In this document: one piece after another, positions 22,889 to 32,800 of the stretch
Numbering within the stretch: position 1 is the stretch's first letter
Layout: every line of letters starts with the position of its first letter
Assembly: GCA_023101725.1 (NCBI GenBank)
Contig: JALJCO010012682.1
Location: forward strand, 1,612,001-1,676,000
Direction: 5' to 3'
Source: Atherinomorus stipes
Lineage: Eukaryota > Chordata > Actinopteri > Atheriniformes > Atherinidae
Length of the DNA stretch: 64,000 bases
Program-made: the position numbers and the translations under genes
The notes under the pieces: generated by a model
Told to the model about the DNA's origin: nothing
What the model saw: the letters and a program-made list of their open reading frames with translations, nothing else
The model's database searches: none

Positions 22889-25800
22889 TTTTTTTTTGAT
22901 AGATTTTTTTGATAGATGACAAAGTAAATCTTCTTTTATTCTGTCTAGTCGCAGTTAGCTTCGCTTGCCTGTCAGAAATCCTCAGACAAACACACAAAAT
23001 TTGGGTTTTGAACTTAAAAGAAAAAAAAATCTTCAAGAAATTTGTTCAAGGTTAACTCTGATCCAACCTTTCAGGAGTTCTATGATTTTGTTTTTTCACT
23101 TTACTGTCACACTTGATGTGATTTAGTTTTCAAAAATACATGTTTGGGAAAGAAAAAATCCACTAGCCTATGTTTTGCTTTTGTCTCCAGATCACCTTCG
23201 TTATCGGAGTGAACCAGAGCTTCCGGGCTGTTGGGTTGGAGGGCTACATGCTACCAGCGGACCAGGGCATTCAGCACATTCACTGGACCCATAAATACTG
23301 AACTTCTGCTGCCATCAGCTGCTTTATAATCACTTCCATTGTCCCACAAAGGCACCACAGCAGATATGCTGTCTGCCTCAGCACATGATCATGTCAGTGA
23401 AATAAGTCGGAGAGCGTTCAGTATCAGACAAGCATGTAGATCTGAGAGCTTTTTTGAACTTGGGTTTATGTTTGTTTATGGTGTTAAACTCCAAAAATAA
23501 AGAATTTGGGTTATTTCCATGTCCGAAGTATTAATCACACAATACAATCAGGGCATCATCTGATTGGCATCTCAGTGACTGCAAACACAGCCTCAGTCCA
23601 AACAAACTAAATATCCTCACTTATCTTTACGGCCTCACAACTTCACAGCAATTTGGTTGGGAAAATAAAAAAGAGTGTGAGAAAGACGAGCTGCAGAGTA
23701 TTCCGCCTACCAAACATAAGCATCCAGGTGGCTCTTTCCTACAAGCTGATCTCCAGTCAGGTAGGTGTTGTGTGATGAGGAAATGAAGTAACTGGAGAGA
23801 GGCTGGTCCATGTCTTGGTACACTGATGTGTGATCCTGGTTGAACACGCAGCAGTCTTTGGACTCCATGTATCTGAGGAAGCCTTCAAATGTCATGGACC
23901 TGCTCTCTATAGCTGGAGGAGGAGAAAGAAGCAGACAGAGACAAGACGGCTGAACCACTTCCAGGAGAAATACTGCTCCTATTGTTGCACAAGAAACAAG
24001 TTAAGGGTAGCCTACTGTATTATCTTTGTGTTTAGACAGACAGGCTTTGATTTTTAGATTCTGCTTTTTGGTGTAAAGTTTAAATTCCTCGATCTTAACA
24101 TCTAATTAAAATGCTCAAGTTTCATATGCATCCAGTTGATGCTGAGATACGTATGTTAGCCCTGAATATGAAACCTAGCAAAACCATTTAGGCATCTTGA
24201 CACTTATGGTAAAGATACATCACTTGGAAGTGTTTTACCCTGACTGGCTCTTATGAGCCAGCTTTAGAATAGCGTAAGACCAGAACTGGCCCAAAAAGTC
24301 CAAAGAAAATGCAAGTTTTCTTTGCTGTGTTCTGCAGATTTGCAACTGATTCAGCATTAAACTCTTACTCTGAATCAGTCAAGGACTGAAGTTGACCTGA
24401 AAAGACTGTAGATTTTTCAAACCGTGTTGTCTGCTTCTCGTTTGATGGCACGCTCTGGAACTCACTGTCATGTCTAAGAGAGCGTATTGGAACTGGTTCA
24501 TCAATGAAATAAAAAGAGTCTGACCAGTGCTTTCATGTCATCAGACATTTTCTGTTTAACAAAAGAAAGTTCAGTTTCAATGGTCATGGAGCTAATAGTT
24601 CATACCTTTTGAATTTGACTTCTCAATCAGTAATTCTCATAATTTTTTGTCTGGATTTAATTTAGCTGCTGTTGTTTTCTTTAATTTAATGAAACTCTGC
24701 ATCTTTTCTGTTCACAGGCACACACTCTCAGAAGAGCCTTGATGCTGTGAAAAACAAAGCTAAAATGTTTTAAACTCTGCATGTGATTCAGCATTCAACA
24801 TACAAAACAAACAGTGAAACAGGAATGTTGAAATTGAGACATTTCATTGCTTTTAGAAAAATTGCTATTATCATAATGCTGTGGGTAAGACTGTGCTGTA
24901 AAATGACCTGCCAGTGCTTCAGATCTGTTACCCACTGAAAACATTTACAACTTCTATAAATGGTAGAAATGGAAATTCCTTTCTTTGTCTTTCAAAAGAA
25001 CAACTGGCCTCTTTAGTTCCCAAACACTTACAGAGTGTTGTTTACAGAGGAGGTGATGCAACACGGTGGCAAACATGACGCTGTCCCAACTGCTTTGACG
25101 TGTCGCTGGCATCAAAGTCAAAATCAGCATATATATTTTAAAACAATAAATATTTCTCTTTTCAGCATTTCAACATAGTTATTGTGCTACATTAATAACG
25201 GCTTGAAAAAGGCTTTTTTAACTCTTTGGAAATTTTTGCATTCTGTTTACACACATGCAGTAAAAGTTCAGGTTTCTAATCATTTTTTTCCCAAAACAAA
25301 TCATTAAAACTAAATGAAAAATAAAGCACCTCTTTTAGTCAGAGAGTTAAACATCAGGACATGATAGGAAATAATCTACTTTTACCAGGGGTAAAAGTAG
25401 ATGAACAGCCTCAGATGAATAATGCATAGCATGTTATTTTGTGTCCTTGTTTATTTCTTGGCAAAAGCCAACAAAGAATAAAGAAGCAATGTCTAAAAAG
25501 CTCCGATAATTCCACCCCATGATCCAACAAGTGGTGGAACCACCTCGAGCAAATATTCTGCAAGACGTCATCAATCTCTAACATTGTTATGGAGGAATTT
25601 TGGCCCACTCTTTGATACAACAGTCCATCTGTTCATGAACATTCATCCATCCTTTCACAGCATTTCAACCTGGTTTTGATCTGAGTTTTGGACCATTGCA
25701 GTATCTTCCTTCTCTAAAACAGTCTTAAGCATGTGTTGATCTTTGTGTTAATGCAGTTATGCCAGTGTGTGTATCAAGCGATTAATGCACGCGTATTTAA

Positions 25801-26841
25801 CAACCTGTTAGCAACCTTGTTGAACACATATTGGGTTTGTGAGGTTAAAATAATTGTGTGTTGAATATTATTTTTGTGCATTTTTGGAATTTGTGGATGT
25901 GTAAATTTATATTGTGTGTAATTTCTAAACATTTGTGTCTGAATTTGAACATGCATTTGCAAAAATCTTAAGTTACCCACATGGGTTTTTACAAACATTT
26001 TACAAATCATGTATTACACACACACACACACACACGCGCGCGCAATATTATTGAGTTGATTTTCTCTCCATTCATTTTCTCCATACTGTCATGTGTAGAA
26101 GTTAACGGCTGTCTGAGTCATTACAGGGACTGTTCCTGCCAAAACAAAACCCAAATCGTGACGCCTTTATCTTTATCTGCGCCTGACAGCTGGTTTGAGA
26201 TTGTTGTCCTGATACAGTGTTATGCCTCTAAATCATGACAGTGTGACGTGTCATGAATTGCTGATCTGAATTTAAGAATCAGATGATTTTTCACTATATC
26301 CAACCCTCTTTGTAAAAAGGATCAATCAGGGAGACTTTATTTATATTGCACTTTTCATATGAAGGATGGATGAAATTTTGGTCTGAAATTTTGAGATGAT
26401 GTGATGATGAAAATAAATGCTTGTCCAGTGGGCCGTTTTCTTATTTAGTCATTTCAAGCTCCAGCTTTTGGGCCTACAACATTATTTTGACCAGGACACC
26501 CAGACGTTAATGTCTTTTTTTCCTCATCAAAATGAAATTAGTATGACTTGGTGACCGCGCTTCAGCCCTTATAGCACAGAGACATTTGTTTTAGCCCTTG
26601 TGATATGCAGCATGCAGCCTGGCAGCACACAGCTCTCCCTTCACTCACCCGTCTCTTCAATCTCATATCTGTCAATCAGACTCTCTACTGTCTCTTCATT
26701 TGCTGTGAGCTCCATCTGCTCCCTGTGGAGAAACTTAAGGAGGGCACAGGCGGGCAAAGTAGGGCCTGCAGCATAGCTCTGGTACAGATGGAGGATTTCA
26801 GCTCTCCTGGAAGAGGGGGCCTTGCTTTTCTTCATCTTGGC
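11477..26841 (-). CDS. plcz1: Phospholipase C zeta (phosphoinositide-specific PLC), 11 coding exons, 5' end not found
   Basis: This enzyme cleaves PI(4,5)P2 to IP3 and diacylglycerol; in mammals it is the sperm factor that triggers egg calcium oscillations. Exons in transcript order: 26649-26841, 23711-23912, 21338-21482, 20894-21043, 19199-19387, 18876-19035, 18062-18178, 16879-17051, 14367-14493, 11776-11925, 11477-11559. All phases join to 563 codons including TAA (complement of 11477-11479). Order is EF-hand-like, X, linker, Y, C2, with no PH domain, as in zeta. The terminal peptide [13 protein letters not shown]...FVFVWYS matches zeta rather than delta, and position between PIK3C2G and PLEKHA5 agrees. 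The first EF-hands (about 65 residues in mammals) are not accounted for. The acceptor of 18876-19035 is a tandem GAGCAG; the downstream AG was chosen. Confidence 0.93.
12569..13483. mobile_element. Non-autonomous DNA element, TTAA-flanked, about 0.9 kb, family C
   Basis: TTAA at 12569-12572 and 13480-13483 flank inverted termini of about 30 bp: GGCAAGACGCTACAGGCAAA on the left and its imperfect complement (TTTTTACCTGAAGTGTCTCGCC) on the right. The interior is AT-rich with no convincing ORF. It sits in the PLCZ1 C2-region intron. Confidence 0.8.
13577..14107. mobile_element. Non-autonomous DNA element, TTAA-flanked, family A copy 2
   Basis: TTAA at 13577-13580 and 14104-14107, termini AGGTACAGTGTG and CATACTGTACCT. 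The interior is clearly homologous to copy 1 over its whole length (523 against 548 bp). It lies only about 100 bp from the family C element, in the same PLCZ1 intron. Confidence 0.88.
15675..16080. repeat. Probable old interspersed repeat
   Basis: It contains TTCTTATCCAAAGGGACTTA, close to a motif that recurs in teleost genomes, followed by sequence resembling its usual downstream part (CATTCCAACATTGTGGAACC). It lies in a PLCZ1 intron. Boundaries and class are uncertain. Confidence 0.35.
16879..19035 (-). CDS. plcz1: PLCZ1 exons: catalytic Y domain
   Basis: Exons 18876-19035, 18062-18178 and 16879-17051. Peptides are [46 protein letters not shown] and [19 protein letters not shown] with [21 protein letters not shown] and GCGYVLKP are standard Y-domain features lining the substrate pocket. 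The reading frame is intact. Confidence 0.95.
19199..19387 (-). CDS. plcz1: PLCZ1 exon: X-Y linker with an acidic run
   Basis: 63 codons, phase 0 at both ends. It starts [12 protein letters not shown], the end of the X domain, then has a strongly acidic stretch ([16 protein letters not shown]) followed by a basic tail ending [10 protein letters not shown]. The mammalian zeta linker is described as mostly basic and lipid-binding, while delta-type linkers are acidic and autoinhibitory. The run is encoded by GAG/GAA repeats and may vary in length. Confidence 0.92.
20795..20814. repeat. Perfect 20-bp palindrome
   Basis: CATATACTGTACAGTATATG reads identically on both strands. It lies about 80 bp downstream of the donor of the PLCZ1 exon 20894-21043. 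No function is assigned. Confidence 0.9.
20894..23912 (-). CDS. plcz1: PLCZ1 exons: catalytic X domain
   Basis: Exons 23711-23912, 21338-21482 and 20894-21043. Motifs are [53 protein letters not shown] and [15 protein letters not shown]. Residues known to be needed in PLC-delta are all present: both catalytic histidines (SSHNT and YHGYT) and the calcium ligands (N of HNT, E and D of LEID, E of SLEN). I infer an active lipase. Confidence 0.95.
22218..22268 (+). repeat. (GTTC/ATTC)n tetranucleotide repeat
   Basis: A mixed CATT and CGTT repeat of about 50 bp in a PLCZ1 intron. Confidence 0.9.
22741..22800 (-). repeat. SINE/LINE-like 3' tail fragment
   Basis: On the minus strand it reads GAATTTCCCTTCTGGGATAA followed by ATAAAGTATTTTT, the common 3' tail of several teleost retroposons. 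It is followed directly by a tetranucleotide microsatellite. The body of the element is missing. Confidence 0.5.
22808..22887 (+). repeat. (CTTT)n microsatellite
   Basis: A pure tetranucleotide tract of about 80 bp, reading AAAG on the PLCZ1 sense strand. The apparent lysine/arginine ORF across it is an artefact of the repeat. Confidence 0.97.
23191..23301 (+). CDS. Orphan terminal exon-like ORF inside a PLCZ1 intron, unrecognised product
   Basis: After a pyrimidine-rich acceptor (TTTGTCTCCAG, ending 23190) there are 36 sense codons and TGA at 23299-23301. The peptide opens [18 protein letters not shown] and ends HIHWTHKY. Composition looks protein-coding rather than random. An AATAAA follows at 23496-23501, so the layout is that of a last exon plus 3' UTR. 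I do not recognise the family. No upstream plus-strand exon was found in the PLCZ1 introns. It could be the end of a nested gene, a copied gene fragment or a pseudogene remnant. It runs opposite to PLCZ1, between its exons 23711-23912 and 21338-21482. Confidence 0.4.
   Translation: MTFVIGVNQSFRAVGLEGYMLPADQGIQHIHWTHKY
23496..23501 (+). terminator. Candidate poly(A) signal of the orphan exon
   Basis: AATAAA 195 bp after the TGA of the orphan ORF. It supports a plus-strand transcript ending inside the PLCZ1 intron. Confidence 0.35.
23913..26648 (-). other. PLCZ1 intron, mostly unrecognised
   Basis: 2.7 kb. A (CA)n/(CG)n tract lies at 26015-26043, and a short TTTATTTATATTGCAC stretch near 26337 resembles retroposon tails. 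I see no exon. Confidence 0.5.
26015..26043 (+). repeat. (AC)n followed by (GC)n
   Basis: About 20 bp of AC then 9 bp of GC alternation, a purine-pyrimidine tract that could adopt Z-DNA. It lies in a PLCZ1 intron. Confidence 0.9.
26649..26841 (-). CDS. plcz1: PLCZ1 exon: EF-hand-like region
   Basis: Starts after TATGCAG in phase 0 and ends in phase 1 before GTGAGT. The peptide [15 protein letters not shown] and [20 protein letters not shown] fits the second EF-hand pair of PLCs (EF-hand-like), and YEIEET leads into the X domain. It is the most 5' PLCZ1 exon I can support. The frame is open upstream, but that part has no family similarity. Confidence 0.88.
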
Positions 26842-27869
26842 CTGCATACAGTAAAATAGGCCATTAATCCTCAATGTTGCTGACGAAGGTGATGAAATCT
26901 CACCTGAGGAAGAATTATGTTTTTACAAGGCTGGATTTCCATCAGGGTGTGTTAGAAGGAGGTATAGTGTTAAATTTAGGCATATTTGAGGCTCAATACT
27001 TCCTTTTGCTGTCATCTCGGTAATATTTGAAATGTTGGTGTTTCAAAGACACAACGCATCACATGTTTGCTAAAAATATTCAGGAAACAGTGAATAGAAA
27101 TGTCAACCTTGAGCTCTAGCTCAGTGTTTACCTGTGCGAATGGTTGAAATACAACTTTTTCAAACTGCATGAGTGAGAATAAAGAGTAAGTAGGATGTTT
27201 GCGCTCAGTAAAGCTTTCCCATCGTCTCACCCTCACTCTCCACAGACTAAATCTGTAGAACTTTCTCATGTTAGTCCCTCTCGGCTCCCTGTCATTCCTC
27301 TCAGGAAGGGAGACACGAGTGTATGTGACTTTCTCTGGCTTTGTGTGTGTCGTTTCCCTCCGTAACTTTCATCTCTCTGTTCCGCAGCCCTTCACAGTTC
27401 AGATATAAGCCTTTACGCCAGTGTTGTTTTTGGGTGTCCCACAGTGGCTTTGTCTCTCATCTCATGAAACCAGTTCTGTCTTCATTAACCTTTTATGCTT
27501 GAGCAGTAACTTTAACAGATTCCGGTGATTAATAACTGACCGAGGACAGTCATTAATCTTTTAAAAGACATTCATTAACATTTTACAGCCAGTATGCTTC
27601 TGTCACAACAACGCTAGCTTGCACACCAGCCTAGAGGGACTGAAATGTTTTGTTCTGAAGTTTTTCCTGAAAACTCTGAGATACCATGAAAACAACAACC
27701 TACCTCAGACATGGACGCCTCTGGTCCCAAAAAGTGATGATACAAATTGAAATAAGCAGAAATTCGTAAGCTTATTTAAAAGAAACTCAAATATTGTAAA
27801 GTTTTTCTAACAGGTTTCTTGGGAGGTACACAAAGTTGTTGCCATGGTGACAAAATGTTCCAATTCTAA

Positions 27870-28050
27870 AAAACATGGTGGGGGGGGGGTTTAAAATTAA
27901 TAATTTGCTGTAAAAAAAATTTCTTTGAGGTGTGTCGGGGGGGGTTTTTGTGTTCCCTCTCTGTTTGTTTAGGTACATTTTTTCCCCTGTGGGGGGAGGC
28001 AGGACGGGATCACCTCATTTGAAAGGGTTGGGTTCATTGGAGGGTGCGTG
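27870..28050. repeat. Homopolymer-rich low-complexity block (left of the LINE locus)
   Basis: Long runs of G, T and A in quick succession (GGTGGGGGGGGGG near 27880, GGGGGGGG near 27940, TTTTTTCCCC and GGGGGGAGG near 27980). It differs from the surrounding sequence and resembles a poorly polished consensus. Confidence 0.5.
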
Positions 28051-28117
28051 GACCACCTTCCATTTCATTGCTTTTGACTGGATGTTAATATGTTAAATGG
28101 GCTAGAAGAGCCCATCT

Positions 28118-28247
28118 TTAAAGGTACAGTATGTAGAAAAAAAAAGGTCCATGGCAGAAAAATGTGACATAATTCAAAACTGTGTTTCTATTGATGTGTA
28201 ATCGCTGCACTAGCACAGCTGTTATTTTCTTAGAATGAGTCATTTAT
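28118..28247 (+). mobile_element. Family A element copy 3, left part, interrupted by the LINE
   Basis: TTAA at 28118-28121, then AGGTACAGTATGTAG and a stretch homologous to copies 1 and 2 up to AGAATGAGTCATTTAT. The homology resumes after the LINE at 33877 and runs to about 34200, where the right end is lost in homopolymer-rich sequence. Confidence 0.88.
28232..28247 (+). repeat. LINE target-site duplication, left copy
   Basis: AGAATGAGTCATTTAT, identical to 33877-33892 on the other side of the LINE. The duplicated bases match the family A interior, so this is a true target duplication. Confidence 0.97.
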
Positions 28248-28396
28248 GGGGACGCGCTTCAGCATGAGCAGCGAGTAGACGTGTCTTCCTCAGCTCCCGC
28301 AGAAGATTGTTAAATTTATACATTTTGGACCTCGTAACCGCTCAAACTTTGTTGGAAACACAGATAAAGTGATTTTATTACCTCACGAGTGAACAA

Positions 28397-29254
28397 ATGC
28401 CTCCTAAATCGGCCAAACAACAACAGAGTGGGAAAAGCAACCCAGACTCCCCAGTTAGCATTAGCAAAGAAACCGAGGCAAATGCTAACGATATGAAAGC
28501 GCTAGCTAATGCAGTAACTGCTGTGCAGGCATCTATTGACTCATTTCGCGAGGAGAACCGGGCGTCAATTGCCTCTTTACACTCGATTTTGAGTGTCTAT
28601 GGCCAAAGAATTAATGATGTGGAGGAGGGCATGAATGAGTTTGACAAGAGACTGAGCTGCGTTGAAGCCTCGCAAACTACACTGGCTAAAGAAAACGAAG
28701 CATTGAAGGAAAAGGTGGCGTATTTGGAAAACTACACCAGAAGGCAAAACATACGCATTGTGGGCATACCAGAAAATGCCGAGGGCCCTCGACCATCGGA
28801 ATTCATTACTAAATTACTCATCGATGTGTTTGGAGAAGACAACTTTGAGAGGCCACCGGCGGTGGACAGGGCACACAGAAGTTTGGCACCCAAACCAGCA
28901 GATGACAGCAACAGACCACGGCCGTTCATTGTTAAACTTCATCATTTTCAAACTAAAGAGCTGATCCTACGCCTCGCCAGACAGAAGGGCCCGCTCTCCT
29001 ACAACGGATCCAGATTTCACATCTTTCCTGATTACAGCCCGGATATCAACAAAAGACGCGCAGCCTTCTCCGAGTCAAAAAAGAAGCTCCATGTTGCAAA
29101 GATCAAGTTCGCCTTGTACTACCCAGCCACTCTGCAGTTTACACACAACGGGAGACGCATGAAGTTTACCGACCCTGCGATGGCGCTGGCCTATGTAGAT
29201 AAAAATGTGACTACTGATGATGGAAGCCCAGTTCCACAAGTTACAGATGACTGA
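28397..29254 (+). CDS. LINE ORF1 protein (RNA-binding, L1-transposase-22-like), 285 aa
   Basis: The nucleic-acid chaperone that coats the LINE RNA. A polar N terminus (1-30) is followed by a predicted coiled coil at about 35-112. The family signature ENYTRRQNIRIVGIPE lies at 111-126, at the start of the RRM-like domain. The C-terminal domain includes PFIVKLHHFQTKELILRLAR and IFPDYSPD and runs to about 275. Length is normal for the family. The start ATG is the first in frame after the short 5' UTR. No stop or frameshift is seen. Confidence 0.95.
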   Translation: MPPKSAKQQQSGKSNPDSPVSISKETEANANDMKALANAVTAVQASIDSFREENRASIASLHSILSVYGQRINDVEEGMNEFDKRLSCVEASQTTLAKENEALKEKVAYLENYTRRQNIRIVGIPENAEGPRPSEFITKLLIDVFGEDNFERPPAVDRAHRSLAPKPADDSNRPRPFIVKLHHFQTKELILRLARQKGPLSYNGSRFHIFPDYSPDINKRRAAFSESKKKLHVAKIKFALYYPATLQFTHNGRRMKFTDPAMALAYVDKNVTTDDGSPVPQVTDD

Positions 29255-29837
29255 GGTAATGATGATCGTGTCGAAATACGAATAACTAATTGAAAGAGAC
29301 GGTGATATCACCATATGATTATTCTGTCAGTGTTGACAGTATTTTTTTTTTTTTTTTTTTTTCCCCATTTCCTTCTATGGCGTTATTTTATTAATACTGC
29401 AACATAGCAATGGACATTTTTATCTGTGTATGTGTAGCTATACAGCACATGTAACAGATGTTGCCTACGCCTCCTTATTTAATACATTTTTTATTACTAT
29501 TTTTTTTACTGCTTTTTTTGTAATCTTAGTGATTGCCACCGTCTTAATTACACCGACTTTCAACGGCCTATATCATGGTTTCAACAGGGTGAAAGGATAT
29601 TGCAGGTCATTTAATACACTATTCTAGAGGTTCATTAATGGTTGAGAAATGTTTACAATATTGCGGTAGCATGCAAATGCAGGTTTGCAACAGTTTGGTG
29701 TTTTTCTGGTGGGGTAGCCTTACGGCTTATTTATGTGTTGATGGGTTATTTGTTTTGTATACTGTCCGTGCACTTACTTGGATTTTTTTATCATCTAAAC
29801 AGGGTAAACACTGGTATATTTGGCTTGAGTCGTTTTA

Positions 29838-32800
29838 ATGGTACAGAGTAACTCACATTGTGTCCCAGGTAAAGATGAAATGAAAATTATAAGCTGGAAT
29901 GTTAAGGGTTTGAATCAAGCAATAAAAAGAAAAAGGGTTCTCTCTCATTTGCAACACCTTGGGGTTGGTATTGCCTTTTTACAAGAAACCCACCTTCCAA
30001 ATCGAGATCAATCAAAAATTCATAAAGAATGGGTAGGGCAAATGTTTCATTCGCAATTTAACTGTAAAGGTAGAGGAGTAGCTATACTCATTCATAAAAA
30101 GATTCCTTTCATTGTATCAAATACTATCTTGGATCCAAATGGTAGATATGTCATGGTTGTAGGAGAGCTATTTCAACTTCGCCTTGTACTAGTTAATATT
30201 TATGGCCCGAATTTTGATGATGACCATTTTTTTAAAAAGATGCTAAACTCCATCCCAAATCTGGATAGTCATCACTTAATTATGTCAGGAGATTACAACC
30301 TGGTGATGGATTCCACTTGGGATCGCTCCTCTCAATCTGTATCAAGATCATCTAAATCTGTACAAATAATTAAATCCTTCATGGATACACATAAACTTAT
30401 AGATCCATGGAGATTTAAACATCCCTCTAAAAGGGAGTATTCATATTACTCTAATGTACATAAGTCATTTTCCAGGATAGATTTCTTTTTGATTGACCCC
30501 TATTTGCTGAATGTTATTACAGACTGTAAATACGACCCAATTATTATCTCTGATCATGCTCCAGTGAGTATTAAAGTAACTCTCCCAATTCTGAGGACGA
30601 AACGGACATGGCAGCTCGATACACTCCTGCTGGCAGATTCAGACTTTGTAAAGTTCATTACGGAGCAAATAGATTTTTTTCTACATGTAAATAAAACTGA
30701 TAATATCTCAGCGTCAACTCTCTGGGAGACACTCAAAGCATATATCAGAGGGCAGATTATTTCTCACTCTGCTTATACTAGAAAAATGAAATATCAGAAA
30801 ATTGAAGAGTTATCTTCAGAAATTAAGGCTCTGGACGGACTTATAGCCGGATCTCCGACCCCTCATTTGATTAAGAGGAGAGCAGTCATACAAACTGAAA
30901 TTGATCTCTTAACTACCACCCAAGCAGAGAGGCTTATCCATAAATCCCGTAGCAGATTTTATGAAGAAGGGGAAAAACCATCCCGATTATTAGCCAGTCA
31001 ACTTCGTCAAAAAACTGCGTCTCGTAATATTTCACAAATTATGCTACCTGATGGCTCCTCAACGGAGGATCATCAGGCTATTAACAACTGCTTTAAAGAG
31101 TTCTACTCTAAATTATATTCTTCAGACTCAATACCAGAACAGAACCAATTTGATTCCTTTTTTTCTAATCTGAGTATCCCGAAAATTGACTCTGACTCTA
31201 AAGAGAGATTGGAAGACAACCTGACACTGGTGGAAATTAATAATGCTATAATGTCCCTTCAGAGTGGAAAAGCCCCTGGCCCGGATGGGTTTCCTACCGA
31301 TTTTTATAAAAAATTCAAAGATAAACTTGCCCCTCTTCTTCTCTCAGTTTATACAGAAGCACTGGAAAATAACATTCTTCCACCTACTCTTCGCCAAGCA
31401 TCTATTACACTGTTATTAAAAAAGAATAAGGACCCTCGCGATTGCTCTTCTTATAGGCCAATTAATTTAACAAACTGTGATGGTAAAGTGTTCTCAAAGG
31501 TAATTGCACTCCGGCTTGAGACAATTCTTCCACATATCATTTCGGATGACCAGACTGGATTTGTCCAGGGCAGACAATCCTATTTTAATTTGAGACGATT
31601 ATTTAATATCATTTACACTGAATCCAATACATCATCTCCAGAAGCAGTAATATCACTAGATGCCGAAAAGGCATTTGATCGGGTCGAGTGGAGTTATCTT
31701 TTTTATACACTTGGCAGGTTTGGTTTTGGTCCTAATTTTATTCAACTTATTAAGCTCATTTACACAGATCCCACTGCCTCAGTTTACACCAATGGTATAT
31801 CATCTGAGTACTTTCCTCTTCACAGAGGAACGAAACAAGGAGATCCAGTGAGTCCCTTGCTTTTTGTTCTAGCTATAGAACCACTTGCTATAGCGCTCAG
31901 ATGCAATGATAGCATACAAGGTATTTCACGTGGTGGCTTTACTCACACTGTCTCGCTTTATGCAGACGATTTATTATTATATGTCACCAATCCTACTATA
32001 TCTACCCCTGAAATCCTTAAAATCTTGCAAGAATTTGGAAATATATCTGGATATAAATTAAATTTTAATAAAAGTGAATACTTCCCCATTAGTAATAATG
32101 CTATAGAATTTCCTAATCTGCCATTTAAATTATCTGCCGAGTCCTTTACATATTTGGGTATAAAAGTTACCAAATCCTATTACAGTCTATTTAAAAGTAA
32201 CTTTACTCCTCTGCTAGAACAGTGTAAACAAGATATTAAAAGATGGTCTTTTTTGCCTTTTTCTCTCATTGGGAGAACTAATTCTGTGAAGATGAATATT
32301 GTACCAAAGTTTTTGTATCTGTTTCAAGCGTTGCCTGTTTTCATACCACAATCTTTTTTCAAGGCATATAATCAAATGATTTCTTCTTTTATATGGAATA
32401 ATAAACCAGCTCGAATAAGAAAAGAACTAATGGAGAGACCAAAAGGTGTAGGGGGACTTTCACTTCCTAATCTGCGTACGTATTATTGGTCTGCAAATTT
32501 CAATGCCGTTTCCCTGTGGTTAAAAGATTTTAATGACAAGATCCCTGCATGGCTCCAGATTGAAAAGATTACAAGTAGCCCACACTCACTCCCTGCTTTA
32601 CTTTGTGCTCCCCTACCATCACTAGTTAACAATATTGAAAAAAATATAATTGTGACTCAATCCTTGCGTATTGTAAACCAATTTAAAAAATGCCTTGGTA
32701 TTCAGAGTATCTCTATTCACTCTCCAATTATACACAATCACCTTTTCCAGCCATCTCTATTGGACAATGGCTTTAAAATTTGGTACAATAAAGGTATTCA

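Noticed and set aside
27012..27269. Minus-strand ORF upstream of the first supported PLCZ1 exon, considered as an EF-hand exon
   Set aside because: It has no calcium-loop pattern and no convincing splice pair in phase with the 26841 acceptor.
27704..27712. Tiny possible PLCZ1 start exon (ATG TCT GAG then GTAGGT, minus strand)
   Set aside because: Phase fits, but three codons and a donor-like site can occur by chance. It is mentioned in a finding but not annotated.
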